64,000 bases of DNA from Tupaia tana (lineage: Eukaryota; Chordata; Mammalia; Scandentia; Tupaiidae), in assembly GCA_026018925.1 (NCBI GenBank), contig JAKSZU010000005.1, positions 87,747,386 through 87,811,385 of the forward strand, in the 5' to 3' direction. Position 1 is the first letter of the stretch, and every line of letters begins with the position of its first letter. Both the position numbers and the translations under genes were made by a program. This document shows positions 23,393 through 34,778 of this stretch, in pieces. The notes under the pieces were generated by a model. It ran no database searches and was not told the origin of the DNA. It saw only the letters and a list, made by a program, of their open reading frames with translations.

Positions 23393-23929
23393 AATAATAC
23401 TATTTCTAGATAGAATTTTTACTGATCTTTTGGCTGTAAACGATTTTGTTATGCAGAACTATCCAGCATCGTGTAGAACATTTAAAATTACTAGTCTCTG
23501 ATAGTTAAATGCCAAAAGGAGTTTCTAATATGATGACAGTCAAAACTGCTCTATTACACTGTAATAAATATGCATTCAATTAAACACAATAATTAATGTG
23601 TAGTATAATACAAATAGAGAGTTTGCTTTCTGTCTCCACATTAACTGAAGAAGGCCATGTGAGGCTATAGTGAGAGATGGTTATCCGTAAGCCAGGAAGT
23701 GAGCGCTCATAAAAAAACAGCCCTACTGGATCTTGACCTGAGATTTCTAGTTTATGGAACTAAGAGAAAACAAATTTTTGTTATTTACACCACCATTTTC
23801 ATGATATTTTGTTTTGGCATTCCAAGTAGACTAATTCAGTAAATTTTAGAATTTTTTTGAAATAATTTTATGATATCATTTGTATTTTAAAAGTAACCAA
23901 TACAATATGGGTGAACACTTTGTAATCCT

Positions 23930-24166
23930 TCTTTTTTTTTGTAATTTGCCAGAGGGCATGTGTACTTGCCAGAAAGAGACAGGGTAAAAAGTTCCACACA
24001 ATGTGGATGGTCACTTGACAATACTTCTCCTCCATTTCTCCTTCCTTTTGGATTTTTGGGCACACTTGCACACGTATCTGGCATGTTTTCCCAACTTCCA
24101 GGTACTAGATTTAAACTGCAGAGTTGACCGTGTGGGATTTAGTGCCTTAACCACCATGCCACAAAT
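23930..24166 (-). mobile_element. Window SINE, old long form
   Basis: Tail side reads 'gtaatttgccagagggcatgtgtacttgcc', which shows the ancestral tail segment lost in the short form. The head complement ends 'ttaaccaccatgccacaaattgct'. An ATT array follows at about 24190-24215. Confidence 0.8.
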
Positions 24167-24407
24167 TGCTACTTACCTTTTTAAATGATTTTATTATTAT
24201 TATTATTATTATTACTACAAATAAACTAATATAACTTTGTGCCTCACACATAATGCTCATGCAGTATTCAAATGTATCAAAAGATATTTACAACATTTCC
24301 ATTTTTGATAATATTTAATATGTTTAACTGCCTAATTATCCTCATATAGCAATTAATAAAATCTAATTTCATAAATATATATATATGAATGAAATTTTGT
24401 CTTTTTT

Positions 24408-24668
24408 TTTTTGAGAGGTTTTTGCTATAGGGCATGTGCGCTTGCCAGACAGACAGAGAGAGAGAGAGAGAGAGACAGAAAGTGAGAAATCACCCCCTGG
24501 GGTGATGGCCACACCACAATCCGTTCTCCTCCATTCTCCTCTTGGGATCTTGGGCACGCATGCACACGTGCCTGGCATGAGTTTTAAGCCACTGGGTCTG
24601 GGACACGAGCCATGGTCGACTACATGGGAGTCCAGTGACATAGCTATTACTCTAACTGCTGGTCCCTC
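24408..24668 (-). mobile_element. Window SINE, young long form with TSD
   Basis: TSD gaaattttgtctttttt at 24391-24407 and 24669-24685. GA repeat at about 24456-24473 comes from expansion of the CT-rich block. The body is near the young consensus. Confidence 0.93.
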
Positions 24669-24769
24669 GAAATTTTGTCTTTTTTTAGGATTCAACCTCA
24701 TACTTCTTTTTCTGACTTTAACTTACTTATTTTTGAAGAATTGTCTTTGGTTTATTTTATTTTATTTTA

Positions 24770-24985
24770 CATTTAGGTTTACTTATCTATTTCATCCATG
24801 AGTGTATGAGACAACACCCCTGCAGGGTCTTGACACTGATCCATAAGTGGAATCAGCCAGCCCTGTATGATGAGCATGTACATGCTCAGAGTAATCAGGG
24901 AAGTCTCTGGACATGAACTCAGAACCTTACTATATGGATCAACATCACATAGTATAGCATTTTACCCCTGTACTTCCATTTATCC
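24770..24985 (-). mobile_element. SINE-like sequence, very diverged
   Basis: A repeat-like order (T-rich tail, GA-poor middle, 'gacatgaactcagaacctt' resembling a B-box complement) suggests an old relative of the window SINE. Not certain. Confidence 0.3.
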
Positions 24986-25014
24986 CTCTAAGACCATTTT
25001 TTAATTTTTTAAAA

Positions 25015-25253
25015 ATGTTTATCTTTTCCATGAGAGGGAAAGAAAGAGAAGGAAAAAGAGAGAGGAAAAAAGAAAGAGAAAAACAGCACCCTCAACAGGG
25101 TCATCATGCCATGAGCACCCCAGCCTCAGCCTAGATCCTGGGCACACATCCAGCATGCACAGGGAGACCTCAGGGTGTGAATCCAGGACCTTCTTACACA
25201 GCTTCAGCAGTGCAGAGCATTACGTAATTGCTGTAGTCCTGTGGCTGGCCTAT
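25015..25253 (-). mobile_element. Old relative of the window SINE
   Basis: GA-rich block, 'tagatcctgggcacacatccagcatgcacag', a B-box complement 'gggtgtgaatccagg' and an end in gtggctggcc. The layout matches the SINE on the minus strand, with strong divergence. Confidence 0.55.
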
Positions 25254-25330
25254 TTTGTCTAAATGAATCTGAATTTCACTGAAAATGAATATAAATTCTA
25301 CTTAAAATGTCCTGTCTCTAGATCATAGAA

Positions 25331-25383
25331 ATTGAGTGTTATTGAATTATTATTATTATTATTATTATTATTGAGTGTTATTG
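25331..25383. repeat. ATT microsatellite flanked by 14-bp direct repeats
   Basis: attgagtgttattg at 25331-25344 and 25370-25383 bracket an (ATT)n run. Confidence 0.9.
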
Positions 25384-25867
25384 TCTTCACCTCGTTCCTG
25401 ATAGTGCGTAAGAATCCATAGGGCTCTTAAGAGAATTAATCCTGTTTTTCGAAAAGGAAAATTTCTTTGCCTTTGTTTTCTTCTAATCATGTTAGAGGAA
25501 ATCCTTATTTACGACAGAGTTCTGTACATCTTCCTTCTCTAAGTCCTCCTTAAAGGATTTAGCTCTCTTCTCAGGCATATTGGGAAACAGGGACTCTCAC
25601 CTGAGGTCTTTGCTACCATCTCAAAGCTACTTCTTTTGCTGATTCTGAGTCATCATGGGAACATAGCTGTCCTGCTGCCTCAACTGCAATACAGGACTAA
25701 AGAATTGTCCTATTCTAACATAAACTTCCTCAAATATTCTTGTATGCACTTATTCCCCTAACTTCTCACTGCATGATATGGCCATTACCCTTGAAATGAG
25801 TGGGTTGAGAAGGATCAAATGAAGTTTAGCTCATCAATAGCATACACCAGTTCCCCACCAAGAATTT
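25384..25867. other. Unique-looking DNA, nothing recognised
   Basis: Mixed composition. I see no repeat family or protein-like frame. Confidence 0.5.
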
Positions 25868-25868
25868 T

Positions 25869-25900
<32 letters not shown>

Positions 25901-26186
25901 TCTATTTATTTTTACTTCAGATTTATTTATTTATTTAAATTGGTTTTTGCCCTACGGCATGTGCACTCACTATAGAGAGACAGAGACAGTGAGAGAAACA
26001 GTGAGAAATCACCAACTGTGGTGATGACCATGCTGCAATGCCTTCTCCCCCATTCTCCTCCTGTGACCTTGGACACACACATACACATGCACATCATGAT
26101 TTTCAAGCCACTGAGTCAAAGACTCAAACTGCTTTCAGCCATGTGAGAGTCCAGCAACATAACTTTTATGCCGTTTACTATCCCTC
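25868..26186 (-). mobile_element. Window SINE with long TTTA tail
   Basis: TTTA arrays at 25868-25911 and 25921-25938, separated by 'tttttacttcag', then 'tttttgccctacggcatgtgc' and a moderately diverged body ending near 'atgccgtttactatccc'. Confidence 0.8.
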
Positions 26187-26389
26187 ATTCTTACTCTTTT
26201 TAAAATACATTCAATCACTGAATATCATTACAGATTGCAAAATGAATTTTCCCAGCATAAATACACTATATATTAGTCCAGTTAAACATATTATCATACA
26301 CGTTATCATAGTCTAATGTACTCCTAGTTTGTTATTTATGGCACAAGCATCTAACACATTTATTTTGCTTCAGTAACTTTTTTCCCCAG

Positions 26390-27205
26390 TTAATTAATTT
26401 AGTTTTAACTTGACAAATAAAAATTATATATAATTATTGTGGGACTACATAATGTTTTGAAATGTGTCTATATTATGAAATGCTAAATCAAGATAATTAA
26501 CATATGGGGTATCTCACAAGTTTATTATTTTAAGGAGTGAGAACATGTGAAAAAAATTTCTTTTAGTAATTTTCAAGAATATAATAAATTGTCATTAAAT
26601 ATAATCACCATGGGATCAGCAGTTGGTGTAATGTCTCTGTCACTGGACTCCCATGTAGTCGACCATGGTTCAAATCCCGGACCCTGTGGCTTAAACTCAT
26701 GCCAGGTGTATTTGCATGTGTACTCAAGATCCTCAGAGGAGAATGGAGGAGAAAGGATTGCAGTATGGCCATCCCCCCGGAGGGTGATTTCTCACTCTCT
26801 GTCTCTCTCTTTCTGGTGAGCGTACATGCCATATAGCAAAAACCTTTCCAAAACAAAGAAACAAACAAACAAATAAATAAATAAATAAAATCACCATGGT
26901 GTACAATTAGATTTCTTCAAAATATTTTTTCTATTTAGCTAAAATTTTGCTTTTGACCAGCATTTCTCCAATCCCACCCCACACTATATAGCTTCTGGTA
27001 ACCAAATTCTATCTTCTGTTTCTATGAATTTGACTTTTTCAGATTTCATGTATAAGTGAGATAATGTGTCTTTCAGTGCCTAACTTATTTCACCCAGAAT
27101 AATGTCCTCCTAGATCATTATTTCACTCAGAATACTATTTTATTTTTATTAAAGACCAACTATAATTTATTATGTATATAGACCTCATTTTCTTTATCAT
27201 TTACA
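26390..27205 (-). mobile_element. L1 3' end, minus strand, split by a SINE
   Basis: Text from 'acttgacaaataaaaatt' through 'aagataattaacatatgggg', then after the SINE 'gcttctggtaaccaaattctatcttctg' and 'acttatttcacccagaataatgtcctcc' is the antisense of a mammalian L1 3' end and ORF2 terminus. It continues to 'cattttctttatcatt' near 27205, where orientation flips. The SINE at 26612-26888 interrupts it. Confidence 0.75.
26612..26888 (+). mobile_element. Window SINE inside L1
   Basis: TSD aatcaccatgg at 26603-26613 and 26889-26899, cut from the L1 3' UTR. Tail has grown into an AAAC then AAAT array. Young, near-consensus body. Confidence 0.93.
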
Positions 27206-27209
27206 AAAA

Positions 27210-27625
27210 CAAAAGTTGATATCATATTTCATACAGCCATTTTGGAAAACAATGTAAAAATTTTCAAATAATTAAAAATAGAACTACCATGTAACCTAGC
27301 AATTCCACTACTGGGTATATATTCAGAGGAACTTAAATCAGGTATGTAAAAGAGGTATCTACAAGGTCCAACAAGTGGCATGGTGGTTGAGGCACTGGAC
27401 TGCCAACATGGTTGACCATTGTTTGAATCCTGGACCCACTTGGTTGAAAACTATACCAGGCACATGTGTATGCATGCTCAAAATCCTGAGGGAAAAATGG
27501 AGGAAAAGGGATTGCAGCATGGCCACTCCCCTGGTGAGTGATTTCTCACAGTATCTCTCCCAGAAGCACACATATCTTATGGGAAAAACACTAAAAAACA
27601 AACAAACAAAAACAAAAACTTAAAA

Positions 27626-27662
<37 letters not shown>

Positions 27663-27740
27663 ATTAGACAGAGAGAGAAGAAAAGGAGATATTTGCATTG
27701 TCATGTTTATTGCAGAATTCATTCACAATAATCAAAATAA
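27210..27740 (+). mobile_element. L1 ORF2 piece, inverted relative to its neighbour
   Basis: Plus-strand L1 text 'attttggaaaacaatg ... aaaatagaactaccatgtaacctagcaattcc-actactgggtatatattcag', interrupted by the SINE at 27365-27684, then 'tgtttattgcagaattcattcacaata'. In L1 this segment lies just upstream of the antisense piece ending at 27205, so the two are best read as one L1 with an inverted 5' part. Confidence 0.7.
27365..27684 (+). mobile_element. Window SINE, diverged, inside the L1 piece
   Basis: Head ggtccaacaagtggcatggtg, diverged body, then AAAC and a long AAAT array (27621-27664). L1 text 'aagaggtatct' before and 'aaggagatattt' after is an imperfect TSD. Confidence 0.85.
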
Positions 27741-27752
27741 AGATTGGGACTT

Positions 27753-28015
27753 GGGACAGGGAGTTAGCGTAATGGCTATGTCGCTGGACTCCCACGTAGT
27801 CGACCGTGGTTCGAGTCCCGGACCTGGTGACTTAAACTCACGCCGGGCGCGTGTGCATGCGTGCCCAAGATCCCCAGAGGAGAATGGAGGAGAAGGGATT
27901 GCGGCGTGGCCATTCCCCCTGGGGGGGTGATTTCTCGCTTTCTATCTATCTGTCTCTCTGTCTGTCTGGCGAGCGCACGCGCCCTATAGCAAAAACCTCT
28001 CTAAAAAAAAAAAAA
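27753..28015 (+). mobile_element. Window SINE, young, first of a tandem pair
   Basis: CpG-rich copy with an A-box-like tagcgtaatgg at 27765-27775 and a perfect B box ggttcgagtcc at 27808-27818. Ends in an A run at 28005-28015. Immediately followed by a second copy. Confidence 0.95.
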
Positions 28016-28019
28016 GATT

Positions 28020-28283
28020 GGGACCAGCAGTTGGCGTAATGGCTATGTCGCTGGACTCCCATGTAGTCGACCGTGGTTTGCATTCTGGACCCGGTGGCTT
28101 AAAACTCACGCCGGGCACGTGTGCATGCGTGCCCAAGATCCCGAGAGGAGAATGGAGGAGAAGGCATTGTGGTGTGGCCATCCCTCCTGGAAGGTGATTT
28201 CTCGCTTTTTGTCTCTCTATCTCTCTCTTTGTGTCTGGCGAGTGCACGCGCCCTATCGCAAAAATGTCTCAAAAAAAAAAAGA
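28020..28283 (+). mobile_element. Window SINE, young, second of a tandem pair
   Basis: Head gggaccagcagttggcgtaa begins five bases after the first copy's A-tail. The motif aaagattg lies before the first copy (27739-27746), between the two (28013-28020) and after the second (28286-28293), so both used one target region. Confidence 0.95.
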
Positions 28284-28293
28284 TAAAGATTGA

Positions 28294-29329
28294 TTCTATA
28301 TGTCTATAAGTCAGTTGGCTTTGATATTGATTTTTTTTTTTAATTCCAAACTAGCTTCTTGGTAAAATATAAAGACCCTTCTCTATAATATCATCTATGC
28401 ATTTATGCATGTTGAAAGAAAAATACATGTTAAATAAAATTAGAAGAGGAAATAAAAATATAGGTCAAAGGAAAACAATTAGTTTATAAGCAAATATCTT
28501 GCTGAAAATCACTTTGCTCTCAGCCAGTGAACTAATCTGAACGGAATAGAGATTAATTTTGCGCAGTGGATTATTGTGGCAATGAAATAAAGACTGATAC
28601 AAAAATGAATGATTACTTCTTAAATTGTCCGGAAGATTACTTTCAATTATAAAAAAATCAAACTCATCCTTGATAAAAAAAAAAGTGTACTTCAGATCGA
28701 GGAGAACAATGCTTATCTAGAATCAGATGTTTTCTGGCTTATGCTTTTAGCTATCTGTTTGAAAGTTGGAACAGGGTACAATTTTGACTTTAACTTTTAT
28801 TTTCATCTCTTTACAAATATTTTCTGGTAACAAACAGTTTTGCTGGCTTAATATACAGAGTTGTCTTAGGTGGAGATGTGTGGCACCCACTTAAAGTAAC
28901 AAGAGCATGTGTGGTGATAATAAGAATCGAAAATATGTCAAAGTGTGAAATTATAGGAAAGAAAGAATATAGTAGTTGTGTTGTTTCAAATAATACTTGC
29001 ACTTCACTTCATTTGAGAAAATATTTTCAAATGTTATTTTATAGTTTTCAGTGTGAAGACAATTTTATATGTATATTCTAAAATATGATAGTGTGCATCT
29101 TTTTTGTTAAATGTTTTATATTGTAAGCTAACGTGCTGTATCTGAGTTGGTGACTACTATGATGGTGCATAAAATAAAAAGGTTAGAGCTAAATGTGTAA
29201 AGATCTGATATGAAATTTAGATGTGCACCTACCACATCAGTAGTTCATTTTGACACATGCAAAGATACTTTGATATGTTAATGTCTATTTATTAATTCTA
29301 AACTCAGTCTGTCTTTTTATATATTGCTA
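28294..29329. other. Unique-looking AT-rich DNA
   Basis: About 1 kb without a recognised repeat. Short frames on both strands at 28811-29081 overlap each other and look random. Confidence 0.5.
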
Positions 29330-29551
29330 AAGCACATATGTGCTCAGTAGAGGGAAAGAAAGGAAGTATCCCCAATACAGGGTGATCAGGCTGCAATCTC
29401 CTCTATTTTTCTATCCTGTCAAGATCTTGGACATGCATACACATGTGCCCAGAGTGTTTCTTAAGACACCAGCACTGGGATTTGAATCATGATCAGCCAT
29501 GTGGGATCTGGCTTCCTATGCACAAGCCCAATCACTATGCTGCAGGGCTGG
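29330..29551 (-). mobile_element. Window SINE, old
   Basis: 'cacatatgtgctcagtagaggg' tail side, 'caagatcttggacatgcatacacatgtgcccag' middle, head complement ending 'atgctgcagggctgg'. Confidence 0.65.
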
Positions 29552-30514
29552 TTGTAATTTAACTTTTTAAATTTTGAAATACCACAGTTTCCATTATACA
29601 GTTTAATGTTGCTTTAAAGGTAAATTTCAAAGACTTCTATTTATAATTAAGTGCCATAGAGATGGTATTAATTGGGACAGTTTTTCCCTCAGAAACATCT
29701 TTTCTTCACTTACATTAATTTCTGTTGAATCTAAAGTAAAAAAAAAAAATTAAATTAAAAAAAAACCTAATTTCTTATAAAATCTTATGAGAAAAATATC
29801 AAGTGTTACTTAACATGTTCTTTATATTTCTTATTTTTATATTTATCTTAAGTATTCCGAGTACATTTCCTAATATAAATACTAAAATAATTTTTCTCTA
29901 AAAGAAAAAATAGAGTCTCAGAAGCTGAAATAAATTGCATGAACTCTTATGCAATAGTTCTGAGTAAGTCATCCACTACTTTAGAATATACTTTCAGTTA
30001 TTGTTCTCCTTTGTGTATGATTTTTAAGGTATAATCCAGTTTAGTCTTCCTTTTTTCTCATGTTATTACATCTATGATAAAGGTACCAAAAGTGAAGAAT
30101 TAAAATAAAGTTAAGTGAAATAGAAACTATTGATTAAACATTATCCACAGTGTTTCTTCTTACAACAGCTATTTTTCTAAGTGTATTTTAGTATTTTATA
30201 AATTATAAGAATAGAACCTAATCTCACCAAGATTATTTCCCATAAATACAAAATACCAAGGATCTTATAGTATCTGTAAAAATATCAGAAAAAAGTAAAT
30301 GAAGCAAAACAAAGAACATTATTCATTTGCAGTATTCCTTAAGTTGTTTTTTTTTTTTTAAATTCTAATAAAATACAAACTAACTAGGACCAAATTACCA
30401 GGCTGAATATTAAATTAAATATATTACCTTTCATTATTATTCTTTCTCTTGGTCATTTTATGGAAGAGAGGAGGAAATAACTTTTATAAAAAGTGTAAGT
30501 TTAAAGTTATAGTA
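29552..30514. other. AT-rich DNA, nothing recognised
   Basis: Very AT-rich with short A and T runs (29741-29765, 30347-30360). No repeat family or coding signal. Confidence 0.5.
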
Positions 30515-31500
30515 ATTAGAAGAGAATGATACTGGCATGAAGTCAAGCATATGGAGTAGAATATGTAAATATACTAGAAAGAACAGAGAGCCCCAAAGTA
30601 AACCCACACACATTTAATCAACTGTACTTCGACAAGCATACCAAAAATACAAAAATGGGAAAAGATAATCTGTTTAAAAATGACGTTTTGAAAACTAGTT
30701 ATTCACATGCAACATAGTAAAACCGGACCTATTTGTTACATTACACACAAAATGAATGCAATATAAATTAAAAGGTTAGATGTAAGACTCAAAACCTTAA
30801 CTGCTAGAAAACGTAGGAGAAAATCTTCTTGGCACTGTACAATTTCTTGGCCACAACACCAAAAGCACAGGCAACAAGAACAAATATAGACAAGTGGAAA
30901 TATATCAAATAAAAAAGCTTCTGCATGGCAAAAGAAATAATCAACAGAATGAAGAGACAAATTATGGAATGAGAGAAAGTATTTGCAATGTGATGATGGA
31001 TTAATATCCAAAATATATAACTCAATTAATTCAAAAGCAAGGAAACAACCCAACCTAAAAATAGGAAAAATATTTGAATAGGCATTTCTGAAAAAAATAT
31101 GCATATTATGAAAAGATGTTCAACATCACTAACTATCAAATAAATGCAAATCAAAAGTGCAATAAGATTTTTATCTCACATCCATTTAAATGATTCCTAT
31201 TTAAAAAATGCCAGAAATTAATAATGTTTTTAAGAATGGTGGAGGAAAGGGAACCCTTGTATTCTGTGGAAATGTAAAAATACTGTAGTCACTATAGAAA
31301 AGTGTATGAAAAGTCATTGGAAATTGATATTAAAACTATATTAAATTCAACAATCCTGTTTCTTGGTCTATATAAAAAATAAGTGAAATCAGAATAAAAT
31401 ACCTGCACTCCCATGTTCATTGAAACATTATTCACAATAGCCAAGACACTAAAATAACCTAAATATGCATTGACAGATGACTGTATAAAAAATGTGGTAA
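30515..31500 (+). mobile_element. Old L1 ORF2 3' part, plus strand
   Basis: Order of L1 ORF2 C-terminal text is preserved: 'gatactggcatgaag', 'aacagagagccccaaagtaaac', 'aaaagcttctgcatggcaaaag', 'tatccaaaatatataact', 'ttcattgaaacattattcacaatagcc'. Many stops and indels; no coding ability. It stops at 'aaaaaatgtggta', where a younger L1 begins. Confidence 0.8.
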
Positions 31501-32008
31501 GTGGAATTATTTCCTTCAGTTCTATCTCAGTCTCTTTGGTGTTCATATATAGGAATACTATAGATTTTTGTATGCTGATTTTATATCCTGAAAATTTACT
31601 GCATTCGTTTATTACTTACAGAAATTTTTTCATGGATGCCATAGGGTCTTCCATGTATACAGTCATGTCATCTGCAAATAGAGATAAACTCACCTCTTCT
31701 TTTCCTATTTGAATGATTTTTATTTTATTCTCTTTTCTATTGCATTGGTGAGAACTTCCAGTACTATATTGAAAAGGAGTGTAGAAACTGGGCATCTTGT
31801 CTTGTACCAGTTCTAGAACTGGTACAAGAATGATGTAGCTATGGTTTTGTTTATAGGTGGCTTTTATTTTGTTGAGGGATGATCCTTCTAGGATTATTTT
31901 GGTGAGAGTATTAGTCATGAAAGGATGTTGTATTTTATCAATCACTTTTTCTGCATCAATGATAATACCAATGCAGATAATATGGTTTTTATCTTCCTTT
32001 TTAGGGGA
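31501..32008 (-). mobile_element. Inverted 5' part of an L1 (ORF2 reverse transcriptase region)
   Basis: Translated on the minus strand, this stretch contains FADDM, the L1 form of the reverse-transcriptase active-site motif, in a frame of about 134 codons (31616-32020). It is directly joined at about 32008 to a plus-strand segment that in intact L1 lies some 50-60 residues downstream. Best read as the inverted 5' end of the same insertion. Confidence 0.8.
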
Positions 32009-33700
32009 AAGTGATTCCATTTACCATGGCCATAAAAGTATAAGGTACATAGGAACAAATCTAACCAAAGAAGTCAAAGACCTCCACAAAGAAAACTATG
32101 AGAAGCTAAAAATAGTAATTGAAAATGACTCAAAAAAGTGGGAGGACATCTCATGTTCCTGGATCAGAAGAATTAATACAATCAAAATATTTGCAAAATG
32201 GCAATTCTACCCAAAGTAATCTACATATTTAATAGAATCCCAATCAAAGTACCAGAGATATTCTTCAGAGATCTAGTAAAAACAATCATAAAATTTGTCT
32301 GGAATCATAAAAGACCCCATATTGCCAAAGACATCCTGCAGAAGAAGAGTGGAGTAGGACACATCTCACTCCCTGACCCAAAAGTATATTATGAAAATGC
32401 AATAATCAAAACAACATGGATTTGGCAAAAAAACAGACACATGAGCCAATGGAACAGAACAGAGACCCCAGAAATAACCCCCAAAACATAGAGTCAACTG
32501 ATTTTTGACAAAAGGTACCAGTCAATCCAATGGGGAAATGAAAACTTCTTTAGCAAGTGGTGCTGAAAAAATGAGTATCCACCTGCAGGAAGATGAATCT
32601 GAACCCTTACCTCTCATCATTGACAAAAATCAATTCAAAGTGTATTAAAGATCTAAACCTAAAACTTCAAACTATAAAACTACTGGTGGAAAGCACTTGG
32701 GAGTCTCTGGTAGATATTGGGTAAGCAAAGACTTCTTAAAGAAGACCCTCAAAGCACAGTCAAATCCCCAAAATAGACAAGTGAGATTATATCAGATTAA
32801 GAAGTTTCTGCACAGCAAAAGACACAATAATTAGTGTGAATCAACAACTCTCAGAATGGGAGATTATTTTTGTAAGCTATGCTTCAGATAGGAGACAGAT
32901 AACAAAAATACACAGGGTACTCAAGTGGCTTATTCCCCCCAAAAAAGATCAACCCAACTAAGAGATGGGAAAATAAGCTGAAAAAAACAACTCTCTAAGG
33001 AAGACATATTGAACAGTCAAAAGACATGAAAAACTGTTCAACATCCCTCATCATAAGGGAGATGCAGATAAAAATCACAATGCGATACCACCTAAGCCCA
33101 GTCAGAATTACTAAGATGAAAATCAAAAAATGATAAGTGCCGGAGGGGATGTGATAAGAGGGGAACTCTCTTACACTCCTGGTGATATTATAATGGATCC
33201 AGTCACTGCAGAATGCAATATGGAGATTCCTCAAAGATCTCCAAATAGAAATACCATATGACCCAGCAATACCACTCCTTGGTATCTACCCAAAGGACTG
33301 AAGAATACTTAGTTGGAAAAGTGCTTTCACATCTATGTTTATTGCAGCATTATTCACAATTGCTAAGACATGGAATCAACCCACATTTGCACAAACTGAA
33401 GAATGGATTTAAAAATTGTGGCACATATACTCTATGGAATACTACTCAGCCATAAAAACAATAAGACCCTGGTTTTTGATAGAAAGTGGATGAATGTTGA
33501 AAATTTACTACTAAGTGAAGCAAACCATGCTATGAAGAAAAGATATTTTATGTCTCCACTTAATATATACTGTCTGTCTACACTCCACTTAATATATACC
33601 GTCTACACTCTGAAACTGAAAAATTAGAGGATATAGAAACATGGCTAAATTAGAGGAATAAGATACAAAAGGATTTAATAATGTTAAACAAAAAAATAAA
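32009..33700 (+). mobile_element. L1 ORF2 3' half and 3' end
   Basis: Plus-strand frames give typical L1 ORF2 text (NLTKEVKDLHKENYEKL, then [15 protein letters not shown], then [18 protein letters not shown]), broken by frameshifts and stops. The 3' end shows a local duplication of 'cacttaatatata' (33558-33570 and 33587-33599). An A-rich segment near 33690-33703 may be the tail. Confidence 0.85.
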
Positions 33701-33704
33701 CCCA

Positions 33705-34139
33705 ATGTACCCATTGAACAAGCAAAATCAACTTTTTTCCCCACAATTCAGCTAAATTGTTTATAGAACTCTTTCTAAATGATGTTTAGTGACAATTTCT
33801 TGAATAAACTAACACAAAAGTCTTAATACTACATGCAAGAGTTCCTATTTCTGCAGTTGATCCCACAGCTATATTACATATATACATTCTCTTTTCCCTT
33901 AAGCAGACATTTTATTTTCTTCACCAAGACTCTGGTATGTCTAGATTTCTTAGCTGATGGGGTCACATAAATATTATCCATAATATGCCTAAGGTCTTAA
34001 TTTTTCTACATAGATTCCTTCATAATTATTGATAATATATAACTATCATAGACCTGACAGCTCCTGGAGGCAACCCAATAGACTACCTGGGTTTCAAACA
34101 TACTGGTCACTGCTCCAAATGTATAGAAAAATATACATT
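33705..34139. other. DNA between L1 pieces, nothing recognised
   Basis: No known repeat or coding signal seen. Confidence 0.45.
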
Positions 34140-34212
34140 AGATCTGGGACTTAATCATAGTTGACCATGTGGGAGTCCGGCACCTTAACCACCACTCTAC
34201 CTACTGGCCCCA
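34140..34212 (-). mobile_element. Window SINE, head fragment
   Basis: 'gatctgggacttaatcatagttgaccatgtgggagtccggcaccttaaccaccactctacctactggccc' is the tRNA-like head in reverse; nothing of the body is clear. Confidence 0.7.
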
Positions 34213-34369
34213 GTTTGTTGTAATTCCTACTGTTTCATTTATTGGATGTTTGTTCAGCCTCCTAATTCCAAACCAAGAGCTCAAATTTATAGAGCTAAAA
34301 TTTTGGAGGATTGGAAGCACAAATATTGCTGGTGTGTCATAGAGAGTGATCAAGAGAAAGGCAATCTTA

Positions 34370-34516
34370 GAGAGTGCGGACACTCGGTATATATTACGTG
34401 GGGACATACAGTGTCTCTCCTTTATAACCTGGCTTGCTTCACTCAGCAACAAATCTTCCATATTCTTCCAGTTTTTGTCAAAAGCCAGGGTTTTGTTATT
34501 TTTTATGGCTGAATAG
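34370..34516 (-). mobile_element. Inverted 5' part of a twin-primed L1
   Basis: Antisense L1 from the early 3' UTR (gagtgcggacactcgg) into the ORF2 end (complement of tactattcagcca). It abuts the plus-strand part at 34517 and begins right after the TSD at 34352-34369. Confidence 0.88.
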
Positions 34517-34778
34517 TAAGGTTGTACAAACACAAGAGATGGAGATTAGTGCCAGAAGTGGAGTGTGTGAAGGAGAGGGACCTAAGGAAGGACATTTGGA
34601 AGATGGATACGGAGAGAGCATTGACAGGATGGGGAGGTGTGGTGTTATTGGTGGAAGATACTCTGATCAACTGGACTGGGGAGAAATGTTCACACACATA
34701 CTGAAATGTTCACTTTGTAAGCTAAATAATATGATTGAATTTATATAAAAACTTAAAATAAAAAAGTGAAAAAAAAAA
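34517..34778 (+). mobile_element. 3' part of the twin-primed L1 with poly(A)
   Basis: Plus-strand L1 3' UTR from 'aggttgtacaaacacaag' to 'tgattgaatttatataaaaac' and an A-tail. The TSD aagagaaaggcaatctta flanks the whole insertion at 34352-34369 and 34779-34796. Compared with the copy at 1791-2127, about 20-25 bases of 3' UTR are missing at the inversion joint. Confidence 0.92.

Noticed and set aside
27753-27825. Functional tRNA genes at SINE heads
   Set aside because: The heads have A- and B-box-like sequence but the acceptor and T stems pair poorly, and the sequence continues into the SINE body.
31616-32020. 134-codon frame with a reverse-transcriptase motif as an independent gene
   Set aside because: It is a fragment of L1 ORF2 in an inverted segment, lacking the endonuclease domain and most of the reverse transcriptase.
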